A stretch of 64,000 nucleotides of DNA from Caenorhabditis remanei (GCF_010183535.1 NC_071329.1:17188879-17252878); one strand, 5' to 3'; shown: positions 40,730 to 52,332, counted from the stretch's first letter. Notes: a model not told the origin generated them from the sequence alone. Numbers and translations: made by a program.

Positions 40730-42465
40730 GTCAAAAGATTCTAACTTTGGCCGTTTTCAGTGGAAATCGTCCAACTTTGAGACTGCGTCATGGTAACTCT
40801 GATTGTCCCATCAAATAGATTGTTAATGAATTATACTGATCATTTTGTATTCTTTGGTTTCTAGTTTGCAACGACTCATTAGTTACTATAGAAACGTCAG
40901 ACTAATTGTGAAGAATGTTGAAACCGGAAAGTCTGAAAATGAATTATTTGCTCATTGAGAAAATTTGACATGAGGGAATTCCAAATGTCAGAAACCTGAG
41001 GATTTTCAGTTTCTAAATAGTTGAGATCTCAATTTCCAAACGTTTGGAATCGAAAATACGTTTGAAACAGAGAGTTTTAAAAGTTTCTAAACAACAAAAA
41101 AACTTGGGAAACCCAAAACAAGTATAATTTCTGGAATTTGGGGAAGAAAAAGGATTTTCAGATTTTCAAAAATCCGGGGAAGAAAAAAAGATTCTGAATC
41201 AAGTATTGAGAATTCTGAATGAGGAGGACAGTTATATAAAACAGAATACAGCGAAAAATCTCTTTTTTGGTCTTCTTTTTTCTTCTCTGGATTTTGAGAA
41301 TTTGGGGAAGGAAAAGGATTTTCAGATTTTCAAAAATCCGGAGAAGAAAAAAGAGATTCTGAATTGAAATTTGAGAATTCTGGATGAGAACAGTTATATA
41401 GAACAGAATACAGCGAAAAATCTCTTTTTTGGTCTTCTTTTTTCTTCTCTGGATTTTGAGAATTTGGGGAAGGAAAAGGATTTTCAGATTTTCAAAAATC
41501 CGGAGAAGAAAAAAGAGATTCTGAATTGAAATTTGAGAATTCTGGATGAGAACAGTTATATAGAACAGAATACAGCGAAAAATCTCTTTTTTGGTCTTCT
41601 TTTTTCTTCTCTGGATTTTGAGAATTTGGGGAAGGAAAAGGATTTTCAGATTTTCAAAAATCCGGAGAAGAAAAAAGAGATTCTGAATTGAAATTTGAGA
41701 ATTCTGGATGAGAACAGTTATATAGAACAGAATACAGCGAAAAATCTCTTTTTGGTCTTCTTTTTTCTTCTCTGGATTTTGAGAATTTGGGGAAGGAAAA
41801 GGATTTTCAGATTTTCAAAAATCCGGAGAAGAAAAAAGAGATTCTGAATTGAAATTTGAGAATTCTGGATGAGAACAGTTATATAGAACAGAATACAGCG
41901 AAAAATCTCTTTTTTGGTCTTCTTTTTTCTTCTCTGGATTTTGAGAATTTGGGGAAGGAAAAGGATTTTCAGATTTTCAAAAATCCGGAGAAGAAAAAAG
42001 AGATTCTGAATTGAAATTTGAGAATTCTGGATGAGAACAGTTATATAGAACAGAATACAGCGAAAAATCTCTTTTTTGGTCTTCTTTTTTCTTCTCTGGA
42101 TTTTGAGAATTTGGGGAAGGAAAAGGATTTTCAGATTTTCAAAAATCCGGAGAAGAAAAAAGAGATTCTGAATTGAAATTTGAGAATTCTGGATGAGAAC
42201 AGTTATATAAAACAGAATACAGCGAAAAATCTCTTTTTTGGTCTTCTTTTTTCTTCTCTGGATTTTGAGAATTTGGGGAAGAAGAAGGATTTTCGGGTTT
42301 TCAACACAAAAAAGTTGACCACTACAAAAATGAAGCTTTATTTTCCATTTGTATAATTCATTAAAAATCTACTGGGTGTAACAAACAGAATTACCATGCC
42401 GCACTCTCAATCTTGGACAATTTCAGCTGAATACGGCTAAAATCCATAAGCTTTTGAATTCTCTT
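40730..42465. repeat. MITE family A split by satellite DNA
   Basis: The left end (40730-40850: CAAAAGATTCTAACTTTGGC, AACTTTGAGACTGCGTCATGG) and the right end (42305-42465: AAAAAAGTTGACCACTACAA, GCCGCACTCTCAA) are the two halves of one family A palindrome. Between them lie 1.4 kb of unrelated sequence and the satellite array. Confidence 0.55.
41140..42300. repeat. Satellite array, 162-bp unit, about seven copies
   Basis: The marker GCGAAAAATCTC recurs at 41251, 41413, 41575, 41737, 41898, 42060 and 42222, a period of 162 (once 161). Middle units are almost identical and the first and last are more diverged, as expected for unequal exchange. Each unit contains an inverted pair, TCTTTTTTCTTCTCTGGATT and AATCCGGAGAAGAAAAAAGA. 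Confidence 0.9.
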
Positions 42466-42661
42466 CATGTTCCGTTCACTTTTCGGCCATGTTCAGGGCA
42501 ATATTCAGAAATCTCAAAGCTTCAGATCCTAGACTACTGTAGATTTTAGATAGAAAAATTCAATCAATCTGTGTATATGTATGATTGCCCAACTTACATC
42601 AGCAAAAATTAGTGTAAGTTGAATAAGCAACAACTACAGTAACCTCATAATTCATACCATT

Positions 42662-42810
42662 CAGTTGAAGAGCGGAATGGGCAGCCAACAATATGAGAAT
42701 TGATTAAAAGCAAAGATTCTCTGGAATCGTGTGATGAAAAGACATGTTACGATGGCCCATTCCATACTTTTTGATCACACAAATCTTCGCTTAAAGGCAC
42801 ATACACTCTG
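42662..42810. repeat. Hairpin repeat, copy 2
   Basis: Same segment order as 36975-37130, with small changes (AAGCAAAGATT for AAGCGAAGATT in the first arm; TTTTTGATCACA for TTTTCATCACA). Confidence 0.6.
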
Positions 42811-43277
42811 ATATATCAATTTGGTCGGGTGCTCTGAAAATTTCGCAAGCCTACAACCCAGTAAATACGGAGAGTCGGCTCTTAACCCTTTTAAAAACCG
42901 GTACTTTGGGGAGTGATGGTCATATATAATATAGAGAAAGCCGGTCGAATACCTTCTCTCCAATGAGAAAAGGCTTGGAATTGGAACATATAAATTGAAT
43001 TATTTCAGGTTTCCCAACATTCCTTACAGCAATCAACACGTTCATGAGCATCTTCTGTGATCGTTTCAAGCTACAGCAATTGCCAACTTTTTTACTTCAA
43101 TTTTTAAATGTTTCATTTATTGGATTTCGTCCATTCATTTCGTTTTTACCAAATGAAACTTTTACTAAAAATACTTTGAACATGACTGGAAATAACTGAA
43201 AATTATTTTTGAAATCGAAAGTATCGTGAACAGTTTTTGGATTCAAGAAAACTTGAATTCCTTAAAATTGCAGAATC

Positions 43278-44309
43278 ATGAAGTTCGATAAACTTCCGTT
43301 GCTTGTCTTCGACTGCATTCTGCCGCAATTCGATGGAATTTCACTGTATGACGCTAGAATAAAATTGTTTGAATTTTTAATTAATTTCAGATTTTCATTG
43401 ATGCAAACCAATCGGAGGTACAACGCCTTCGTCAGAAGTCACTTCCCGGCTCTCCAGATCCCAGAATTCCAGTACGATGTTCTGGTCCAAGAGAATAAGA
43501 TCACGGTGTCAATTACTGACGAAGAACGCCAAGTCTGGGGAATACCCCTTCTTCCAGCCACCAGTGACGCTGACCTGGATCTTATCCAAGATCACCACGT
43601 CATCGAAAATGTCGTGGTGGACGGGAACACCCAAGGTTTGTTGAATAATAATAATTTGTTAGTTTCGATAACTTAACTATCACTCTTCTAGACGACGGAA
43701 AATGGTTGGAAACTGTTCGACTTGGAAATGGTGAAGCCACCAAAGCTCGTCGTCTGGAGTTTCGAGGAGACATCAAAGCGGAGTACCAAGCCAACTTCTT
43801 GAGTGGAATGGACTTTCAAGTGGTGAAAAAAGTCAAGATGCCACATTTGGCACCTTTCTTCCTTCTCGACGATGAGAAGGTAACCGGCAATCACATTTTC
43901 CGCTGTATAGTTTCCGCTGTATAGCTCCTCTTTTTGATTATCAATTTAATGAGTCAAAACCATAGAGAAAACTTTGAAACGCTATGAGTTTCAGAAAACT
44001 GCTCCGATCAGATGGATCGTTCTGAAGCGAGAGGAGGAAGACAAGCTCCACGAGGTTACCTTGGGTCTCTTCGTTCTTCGCACCAAACAACAACTTCGTC
44101 CAGGACTCGAAATTCAATTCAACACAAAGGACCCATTGCCTCTCTTCAACTGGAGCCTTGGAGACGACATCATCAAGAAGAACCCCACCGAAAATGTCAG
44201 CATCGTCCGTGTTCCAGGACTTCGTGTTTCTCTCACGAGAGACTTCATGCGACCGGACTTCTGGCTCTTTCAGGTGGACAGACGTCGTTTTTCTCGTCGT
44301 CACTGGTGA
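43278..44309 (+). CDS. F-box-like protein (about 271 aa)
   Basis: Exons 43278-43345, 43391-43635, 43692-43879 and 43995-44309 total 816 nt. Removing the 45-bp intron 1 (CT|GTATGA...TTTCAG|A) joins DKLPLLVFDCILPQFDGISL to FSLMQTNRRYNAFVRSHFP, which fits the F-box pattern (LP..V...IL......L......RRYN.....). The intron length is a multiple of three, so the unspliced frame is open too. The remainder has no repeat or domain I can name: QYDVLVQENKITVSITDEER, WLETVRLGNGEATKARRLEF, APIRWIVLKREEEDKLHEVT, LRVSLTRDFMRPDFWLFQVD. By family, an F-box docks to Skp1 and presents substrates to an SCF ubiquitin ligase; the substrate is unknown. It lies alone between the arms of the inverted duplication and is not similar to the F-box genes in the arms. 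Confidence 0.6.
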
Positions 44310-45739
44310 TTCGCTCGCATCTCTTCCCTTCCTGATCCACCATCCTACCTCTCCACTTGATAACCCCACTTTTTATCTCTCAATTCAAAAAGTAATTTAA
44401 AATCATTAATTTTAATTTTTATCTCTCTAATTGTAACTCTCCCAGGAATACATTTTTTCGACCATCACGGTCTCCCAGTCTCCGAAAAAAGAGCTGCAAT
44501 TTGCTCATCCGTTTCTGAGAAAGTAACAAAAAAATCTGAAAATGTTCGAAATTATTTTGATTTCTAGAAAACTATTGAGCCAAATGTGAAATCAGAAATG
44601 TGTAAATATCTCTAGCTCATGTTATTTGTTGGATAACGTTAATAACTAAAAATTTTAGTAGAAATTCACGAAATCAAAAAGAAAAATTACCATATCGATC
44701 TGAAATAATATCTAAAACCAGAATTTTCGTATTTTTATTTTCGTGTACTGAGAGACCCTGAGCATTTTAATATTGTCGAAATAAAAAATTCCGACCTTTT
44801 TTCTCCCTTCAGCATGCAAACTCAGTAGTAATTTTGCACTGAGTCGGCATTTTGTCGTGAGAAAAAATGTCAGAACTTTTTATTTCGACAATACACTCCC
44901 AATCAAATTTTCGTACTTCTCACACTTATCACCTAATTTCCCCTTCTATTATCCTAATAATCACCTTCTATTATCCTAATAATCCCCTTCTATTATCTTA
45001 ATAATCCCCTTCTATTATCCTTATTTATATATTCCACCCTTTTCAAAAAGCTCATTAGTTTTTCAAAATCTTGACATGTGTGCTGTCTTCTGAACATTAT
45101 CACTAGAACACATTTCTCAAGACTTTGCACTACTAATGAGCTTTTCACACTTTCTTCTCTTACCCAATAATCCTGATTCTTTCTCCCATCCTACTTTTAT
45201 CCACTCCCATCTCCCTATCAAGTGAATTAGCAATTCATCATCTTGGGAAGTGCGCTGTCGTGTTATAATCATCACAAGAGCTCTTTTCTCATGATTGCAT
45301 TACTAATACACAGATTGACTATACTAAAATCATCCATCCTAATATTCCCAACCCCAATTCTTCGTTCTGTACCATTCATTTATTTGTACACGTGTTTTTA
45401 TGCCACGGATCTGTCAAAATTTCGCCCTCGAGTTGTTTCATTGGACTGCCAATTGGCAGTTTCCACACAAATTCCCCCCCAACTAGACAGTTTCCATCAA
45501 AACGGCTCATTCTTTCGATTTTTAATTTTCAAAAAATAAACAACTCGAGAAAAAGCATTTCACAATCGTAACAAGAAGATGGAACAAGAGTGATGGGAGC
45601 ACAGAAAAAGAGAGAGAAGGCAAACGCGCTCTATCGGAACACACTATTGATTTCCCGCCATTTGGAACAACCGTTCAAATACACTATTTTCTCCACTGAA
45701 CAGACAGTTTCTTTTGAATCAAGTAAACTGTTATTCCAG
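44310..45739. repeat. Intergenic with three small repeats
   Basis: 44768-44896 is a palindrome with ends TATTGTCGAAATAAAAAATTC and its complement. 44936-45025 is a 22-bp tandem repeat (CCCCTTCTATTATCCTAATAAT, about four units). 45047-45142 is a small palindrome with AAAGCTCATTAGT ends. From 45551 the right duplication arm begins, with GCGCTCTATCGGAAC at 45629, about 110 bp before the F-box start. Confidence 0.6.
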
Positions 45740-46817
45740 ATGACTAACGAGTCGAAATTCGAGAACTGGAATTTTCTACCGGAGGAAATGAAACTGTCGT
45801 GTATTCGATTTATGGATTTCAAGACACGGTAAGTATATCTGATACCTACATATCAATGTAAACTGAAACTTCGTTTTCAGATACCGTCTTCGTGCCACGT
45901 CTCACACAGAACGTCGTCTAGCTGAAGCTCAAAAGTTCAGCTGGGAATCTGTTAAAATAAGAAGCTGGGGCAGAAGAAAAGAGATTCGTCTGAATTTTGG
46001 ATTCAGACCTAAAACCTCCATTTATTATTACGAAAATCAGATCGAGTCAATGATTGTTCCACTTTTTTCATTCATTTTCAACACTGTCAAACTCGGGAAA
46101 TTCGACTTTTCCAGGACCGATTGTGAGTTTTTTCTTTTAGTTTCAGTGATGTGAATATAATTGATTTCAGATGATTTTTATCAACATCTTCAACATTTCG
46201 TCGCTTCTTCCCCTTATCAGATCGATTCCGTTTCCGGCACCTTTACTTTCCAAACTCTCCGATTTTTGAATAACTTTGCACCTAATTCAATCAAACATCT
46301 CGAACTGGAATATGAACCATTAGGTCATGAAGGACGGTTTCCAATCAATCAGTTCGTACTTTACCCAATGGTGAGCCAATGTTAGCAGCATTTCCAGCTG
46401 AAACATGAAATTACAGATCAACTCTATCAAACTCTGGTATCTGACTGTTGAGACAATTCCAGATTACGAGAGGATCGCTCGGAAATGGATGGAAATCGAT
46501 GTAGACGTGGGCTCGGTAATGTTTTTCAACTATTACGAGAATCGGACGACTGACGATTTCGTATCAGGAATGGAAGACTATACAGTGTGAGTTGAGATTC
46601 TCAACTTGAGAGATGGAGAAAGTGCGCTCTATCGAAATTCGGTCAAATCATTTTCAGCGTTCAAAAATCGCCGAATTTAGTCCGGATGGAGATGAAGGAC
46701 AAAGAGAAGCACATGGTGTTGTATGTGACATACAAATGGGATAAGAAGTGTTTCATCAAAATAGTATCATCCGATTTTCCAGAATCCCAAATAACTGATT
46801 TTATTCTTCGAAACTAA
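45740..46817 (+). CDS. F-box protein 1 (286 aa)
   Basis: Exons 45740-45828, 45881-46122, 46171-46370, 46417-46586 and 46658-46817 sum to 861 nt. The F-box is at residues ~5-50: FENWNFLPEEMKLSCIRFMD, FKTRYRLRATSHTERRLAEA. The rest has the layout of Caenorhabditis F-box proteins with an associated C-terminal domain (FTH/DUF38 or DUF3557 type; I cannot decide). Its blocks include RPKTSIYYYENQIESMIVPL, FTFQTLRFLNNFAPNSIKHL, INSIKLWYLTVETIPDYERI, RKWMEIDVDVGSVMFFNYY and VRMEMKDKEKHMVLYVTYKW. Role inferred from family: Skp1-binding substrate adaptor of an SCF ubiquitin ligase. It shares splice phases and first-exon length (89 nt) with F-box gene 2, so they are ancient tandem paralogs. A near-identical, frameshifted copy lies inverted at 34735-35808. 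AATAAA-like signal (CTAATAAAGATG) at the stop. Confidence 0.8.
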
Positions 46818-47443
46818 TAAAGATGATATATTTTATTGCAATCGTGTACTTTTTCTCAACAAAAGTCAACTTGATTTTGTGCAACGACTTCTGAAATTCA
46901 GAATCTGAATTCATCAGTCTAGCTGGAGGGTCTTCTCGGAATCTTGGAGGACTTTACATTTTCCAGAAGTCATCAGATTTGGGCGGACGTCTTCTACAGT
47001 TACCAGAAAACGTCTGGAGCAAGAAGAACACTAATTTTAAGGTTTTTGATGATTCAGGCTGATAATTAATTTGACAGCTTCTAAACATTCACTAGCAGAA
47101 ATTCTCTTTGGAAAACTCTCACATGAAATATAAGCAAAAAATCTCTTCTTCTCGTTCGTCTTTTTTCTTCTCCGGATTTTGAAAATTTGGGGATTTTCGG
47201 ATTTTCACAAATCCGGGGAAGAAAAAGAGATTCTGAATCGAAAGTTGAGTCTTCTGAGGACAGTCATATAAGACAGGATACATCGAAAAATCTCTTTTTC
47301 TCAGTCTTCTTTTTTCTTCTCCGGATTTTGAAAATTTGGGGAAGAAAAAAGAATTTTCCGTTTTTCACAAATCCGGGGAAGAAAAAGAGATTCTGAATGA
47401 AAAGTTGAGGATTCTGAATGAGGACAGTCATTTAAGACAGGTT

Positions 47444-47624
47444 CAGTGGTGGGCGCGGAGTGAAATAAGTGACTCTCCCCGTGGCGGCAGCGGCCACAGC
47501 GCGGGGGGAAGAGAGCGCGAGAGAGCGCGCCCCACCATTGCCGACAGCGAGAGACGCAGACATTTCTCCTCCCCCCGTGGACTTTGGAGTGAAGCTCAGC
47601 TTCACTCGCGCCCACCACTGGACA
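47444..47624. mobile_element. GC-rich MITE with CAGTGGTGGGCGCG ends
   Basis: Inverted ends CAGTGGTGGGCGCGGAGTGAA-like (left) and TTCACTCGCGCCCACCACTG (right); about 180 bp; much richer in GC than its surroundings. Confidence 0.7.
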
Positions 47625-47631
47625 GGTTACC

Positions 47632-47975
47632 AGGGATGTGCCTATAGAGGCGCTTTGGGCGCTGAGAAAATCAAAAGTGTGCGAAAACGCGAAAAGAGAG
47701 AGTGTGTAGAATCGAGAGACGATATCTGGCGAGGGGGACTAGTTTCCGCTTCGGCCACGGCAAAAATGCGAATATTGCTCATGTTTAATCTCAAGCGACC
47801 AATCAGCATTCAGCGAGAGACTCCGCCCCTTTCAATCAGCCAATCAGCGCGAGATTGGCCAGATATCGTCTCTCCTTTTTTCACACTCTCTCTTTTCGCA
47901 TTTTCGAGTTTTTTCATCACACTTTGAAGAAATGCGAGGCGCTCAACGCCACCCAGGCACATACCTGCAGGTTAC
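47632..47975. mobile_element. MITE with AGGGATGTGCCT/AGGCACATACCT ends
   Basis: Imperfect palindrome. AAAAGAGAGAGTGTG faces CACACTCTCTCTTTTCGC, and GACGATATCTGGC faces GGCCAGATATCGTC. Contains CCAATCAGC repeats in the centre. Confidence 0.6.
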
Positions 47976-48261
47976 GGCGAAAAATCTCTTTTTTAGTCTT
48001 CTTTGTATCTAGCTCGTCCAAAATCTCGAATTCAACAAAACCGATTTTAATCACACCTAATTCTGCCGCCGGAAATCAATTTCTATACAATTCCATATGA
48101 TGATGCCCTCTAACACTAATACTGTTTACATAGGTCTTCACGAATAGACATGTGAGGAAAGTGCGCTCTACTGAACTAACGAACAGGAGGAGAACATTCG
48201 AAAACGCAGAATAATACATTGTCCGCAAACCTTATTTTCCGCAGATTAACATTTCTCAGAC

Positions 48262-49404
48262 ATGTGGTTTGATAGGAACTTTGAAAACTGGAATTTTCTT
48301 CCGAACGAAATTAAGTTACTGTGCATCAACTGGTTAGATTTCAAGTCGAGGTAAGCAAATTTGAATGAGAAAATCAATAATTTCAAAGGAGTTTTGTTGA
48401 ACCTGAATTGTCCAGTAGCTAAATTGAAATTACCGTAATCGGATTTCAGACTCTCTCTCGGTGCCACTGCTCACAACGAACGAAGTCTTGTGAACAACGC
48501 TTCTGAGAGAATTTACATCAATTCTTTTTCTATAAGAGATAGAAGTGATAGTAGAGATTTGGAGATTCGATTTCGCGAAAGAGGAAATCCGGAGCAGATC
48601 AAAATATTCCGTGAAGATCAAATCGTTTTGAAAGCAATACCATTACTTTCCTATTTGTTCAATAATGGATATATCCATAGTTTAGGATTATATCTCAACA
48701 AGGACCGTGAGTGTTCTATCAAAGAAATCTAGCTGAATCTGGCATTAATTCCAGAAGAATCAATTCGCATTCTGACAAGACTCACTGGAGAATCTCCATT
48801 CTACATTAGAGGAGTCAGAGGACAACTTCATCTCGAACACTTTCCGTTTTTTGCCAGATGCGCCGCCAATTCAATGAAAGGCATGACTTTGCGCTATGAA
48901 AAACTAGAGATGTTTCCAGTCGACCGATTTCTAGCGCTTCCAGCGGTAAGCTTTCAGAAAGAAGGTTTTTTCTTTTGATTCTAAAACTCATAATTTCCAG
49001 GTGAACTCTATCGAATTCTGGCGGATCGATGTGAGTTTCAGCCATGATCTTGGCGTTGCTATCATTCGGAAATGGATAGAAAGAGATGTCAAAATTGGGT
49101 CAACTCATAAAATTTCCAGTTGTGGGGGCAAACCGATGGACGATTTTATAGCCGAGTTTGGACAAGATCTAATGTAAGAATCACCACTAGAATTACTGTA
49201 ACTCCACGATATTTCAGACTGGATAGAACTGACACTATACTTCGCATAAAAACAAGAAACCCTTCGAAACATCTCATATTGAAAACTTATAACCATTCCG
49301 ATGGATGTGTTTTTAAAATGGTCCCTTCTGACTTCAAACCATCAGATTACTCAAAAATTCCTAATCGAGACCACACTTCATTGAATAAACTTTCGCGTGT
49401 CTGA
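48262..49404 (+). CDS. F-box protein 2 (298 aa)
   Basis: Exons 48262-48350, 48450-48706, 48755-48945, 49001-49173 and 49218-49404 total 897 nt. The F-box is at residues ~5-48: FENWNFLPNEIKLLCINWLD, FKSRLSLGATAHNERSLVNN. Later blocks align in order with F-box protein 1: FREDQIVLKAIPLLSYLFNN, FPFFARCAANSMKGMTLRYE, VNSIEFWRIDVSFSHDLGVA, IIRKWIERDVKIGSTHKISS, DRTDTILRIKTRNPSKHLIL. It is therefore a tandem paralog, same strand, 1.4 kb downstream. By family it should be an SCF substrate adaptor; the C-terminal domain is the F-box-associated type, exact subfamily unsure. The C-terminus (PNRDHTSLNKLSRV) is longer than in the left-arm remnant. Only the last two exons survive in the left arm (33546-33925). 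Confidence 0.78.
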
Positions 49405-50464
49405 TTGTCGCAAACCTATTGCCTTTTCCAAGATTTTCTTTTTTTTCTTTCTTTTCAAATAAAAACTCACTCCGGATTCATTTTCTTTGTTTCCATAGAA
49501 CTGCGATCGATTCTTTGCAGTCGTCATCCTTATCGGGCCACACCTGAAACAAAAATTATTTCTCGAAAAAAATTTGCGAAGAAAAAAAAATCATTCGCGA
49601 ATGATAACGATTAAGCTTTGGAACAGAAAAAAATGTTGAGAAACGACAAAAAACAGCTGCGAAAGTCAGAAATTGACCAAAAGATCGGGCAAAAAATTTT
49701 TTTCGCACAATCGGGGTGTTTTCGTTCAAAATTCGTGTTTTTTACACTTAAAATGGAGCTTAGGTAATGGGAATTATGAATTACGTACTAAAAACACACA
49801 AAAACACTGATTTTCGACTGAAAATCGAGCACAAACACTGAAAATCGACAAAAATCCAATAAATAATCGTGTCGCTAAACAACACGCGGTGCGTAATTTC
49901 GGAGTGTCGTTGCAAGATTTTTTTCTTTTTTTAAAGGCATTTCTTGGGTTTTTCCCTCGTTTTTCGTGTTTGTTTTTTATTTTTATTGATTTTTAACAGC
50001 TCAAAAACATTTTCCCTGATGCATTAATTAATTTAACACAACATTATAACATTTCAGAAGCCAAAAACCTATAAAATTGCCAAAAAAGTGAAAAAACCTA
50101 ACAATCCCTTAAATTTATCGTTCTTCCTTAGTTATTAGCTTTTTACACTTGTCACAGGCCGAGCCAGCCCGAAATCAAAGTTATCTTAGGTCCGGTAGGC
50201 TCATTTTGAACCAAATTTTAAATTTTTTGAAAATTATTTTGAATTTCTTGTTCTTTCGGTTTTTGTAAGAAACTCCGGAATTGAGGTTGGGCGAAATCCA
50301 GAAAACACGAAAGATTGACTTCTTTTTATTGGTCGCATTCAAGAATATCAGCTTCTGGACTGGAAATATCTCAAAAAAATCGATTGTCAGCACCGAAGTT
50401 CTCCCAGCGACTATTTCTCGGCAATTACTCGACCAATTTTTGAAAATTGTGTAAAACTTCAGCT
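49405..50464. other. Distal flank of the right arm, no gene
   Basis: 49480-50105 matches 32770-33450 inverted and contains the shifted exon-like piece noted there. 50150-50465 is the extended part of the hairpin repeat shared with 37131-37450. Nothing coding supported. Confidence 0.45.
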
Positions 50465-50635
50465 TCTATATAACAAAACGTAAAAATCGAAGAGTGTATG
50501 TGCCTTTAAGCGAAGATTTGTGTGATGAAAAAGTATGGAATGGGCCATCGTAACATGTCTTTTCATCACACGATTCCAGAGAATCTTCGCTTTTAATCAA
50601 TTCTTATATTGTTGGCTGCCTATTCCGCTCTCTTC
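50465..50635. repeat. Hairpin repeat, copy 3 (inverted)
   Basis: Reverse complement of the repeat at 36975-37130, with all six complementary segments retained. Confidence 0.6.
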
Positions 50636-52332
50636 TAGTTCTCATTTTTCAGAATTTGAAGATTTTAGACCCATTTGGTGTTACTGGAGAAACCTCTGGA
50701 TACCAATACATCTCAAACAAATTGGGAGGAAAGTTGAAACCGGAAAGTCTGAAATTGAATTATTTGGACATCTAATGAAAATTAGAGATGTGGAAATTCC
50801 AAAAATCTGAAATTTCAGTATTTTCAGTTTCTAAATAGTTGAGATCCAGAATCCTCTACTTTTGATTCAGAATCTCTTTTTCCTTCCCCGGATTTTCGAA
50901 AATCCTTGTTTCTTCCCCAAATTTTCAAAATCCGGGGAATAAAAGAGGAGCGAGAAAAAGAGATTTTTTGCTGTATTCTGTCTTATATGACTGTCCTTAT
51001 CCATAATCCTCAACTTTTCATTCAGAATCTCTTTTTCTTCCCCAAATATTCAAAATCCGGAGAAGAAAGAAGAAGAATGAGAAAAATAGATTTTTAATGG
51101 ATTCTGTCTTATTTGATAGTACAGATCTTCTGAAAACTAGAAAAGTACAGAAAATACAGAATGATCAAGTCGATTACAAATACAAAACCACCAAGACAAC
51201 ACATCACAGATCACCACTCCGTCTTCTTCTCCCGGTCATCACCTCCAACCGCCTGTCAGTTGTTCTTCTCTATGTCCCCCTTTTCTATCTTCTTCTTTTC
51301 TCTTCTCCCATCCATTTGCTTATTGCCTTCCCCCTTCCGCGATCAAACTATCTTTTTCACTGTCTGCGTCTCTCTAGGACTCTCCACTATTTCGTGTTCT
51401 CTCTGCTTCTTTGGATCCTCTTTTTCTCTTTTTCTACCCGATAAAAAGTCCACAAGACGCACTTTTCTGCTTTTTCTGCTTTTTGTTTCGACGTTTTGGT
51501 TCGGCCACGTGGGGTGAGAGCCCGCTGGAAATAGTTAGGTTTTTGGGGGAATTTTAGAGGGTTTAGTCCAATTTTTATGCTATTTTTACAGTTTTTTGGA
51601 GGTTTTAGATGCCTAAATCCTAAAATTTCTTTTTTTTTCTGGATTTTTAGGGTTAGTTTTGCATTTTTCGAGTAGAAAAGAAAAAAAAATGTTAAGAAAA
51701 ATATTTTTTTTTCAACTTTTTTTCACTTTTCCGTCAGTTTTTAGCTATTTTTAAGGTATTTATTTCAATTTTTCAAATGATTTCTCATTTTCCAAAAATC
51801 CTGTTCTTACAACTGCACTCTACCGAAATTCCCTTGAAAATGTCTCCTTTTCTCTGAGTCTCTCAATTTCGCACACTATTTTCTTTAGTTTCGGTAGAGC
51901 GCGATTGTAAAAAGCGTGCCCTTCCGAAATTGAGAAAAATAGCGTGGGAAATTGAGAGACGCCGAGAAAAATAAGCTTTTTTCCATTTTCAAGAGGATTT
52001 CAGTGGAGCGCAGTTGTAAAAACAGTGTGTCACATATCTTATCAAATTTGACCTTTTTCAAAAGAAATTGTAGATCAAAACCATAAAAATACGATTTCCA
52101 CAGATTTTGATCAGTTTTTGAGTTTTTTTTTGCTAACTTTTGGAGATTTTTCTGATGTTTTCCTTAATTTCTATTTATCAAAAATTGTCACAAAAAAAAT
52201 CCAAAAATTTTTTCAGTTTTGTGCACAAATATCTCGTTTTTACCATTTTTTTTTTGGGATTTTCAGTTATTTTTGCTTCTATTCTTAAGATTACTGTAGT
52301 TTTTCCCGGCATTTCCAGATTTACAGACAAAA
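50636..52332. other. Upstream of the ACAD8-like gene: satellite monomers, T/C-rich tract, MITEs
   Basis: 50850-51120 holds two satellite-like monomers. 51180-51500 is strongly pyrimidine-rich on the + strand; ORFs there are composition artefacts. 51805-51915 and 51920-52020 are two abutting copies of the CAACTGC(G/A)CTC(T/C)ACCGAAA MITE. The promoter of the next gene must lie in the last few hundred bases, but no element stands out. Confidence 0.45.

Larger units (their letters stand above)
46818..48261. other. Between F-box genes: satellite monomers and GC-rich MITEs
   Basis: 46818-47060 matches the left arm. 47110-47430 contains two satellite-related monomers. 47444-47624 and 47632-47975 are MITEs (separate entries). 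GTGCGCTCTACTGAAC at 48161 precedes F-box gene 2 by about 100 bp. The long ORFs over 47301-47927 lie in MITE sequence and are not genes. Confidence 0.6.
45551..50105 (+). repeat. Right arm of the inverted duplication
   Basis: Counterpart of 32770-36000. This arm keeps both F-box genes intact and also carries satellite monomers and two MITEs missing from the left arm. It is therefore nearer the parental arrangement, unless those inserted later. Confidence 0.7.

Noticed and set aside
41140..42300. Regular repeats that might be a CRISPR array
   Set aside because: Units are 162 bp head-to-tail with no unique spacers, and this is a eukaryotic genome.
43600..44400. Long frames antisense or offset to the F-box-like gene
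   Set aside because: Shadows of exons 3 and 4, which join cleanly in the chosen frame with good splice sites.
47301..47927. Several GC-rich ORFs over 100 codons on both strands
   Set aside because: They lie in two palindromic GC-rich MITEs; the coding look comes from composition.
51097..51517. Overlapping hydrophobic ORFs of 115-118 codons
   Set aside because: Pyrimidine-rich tract upstream of the ACAD8-like gene; both frames are Ser/Leu/Phe runs with no domain or start context.
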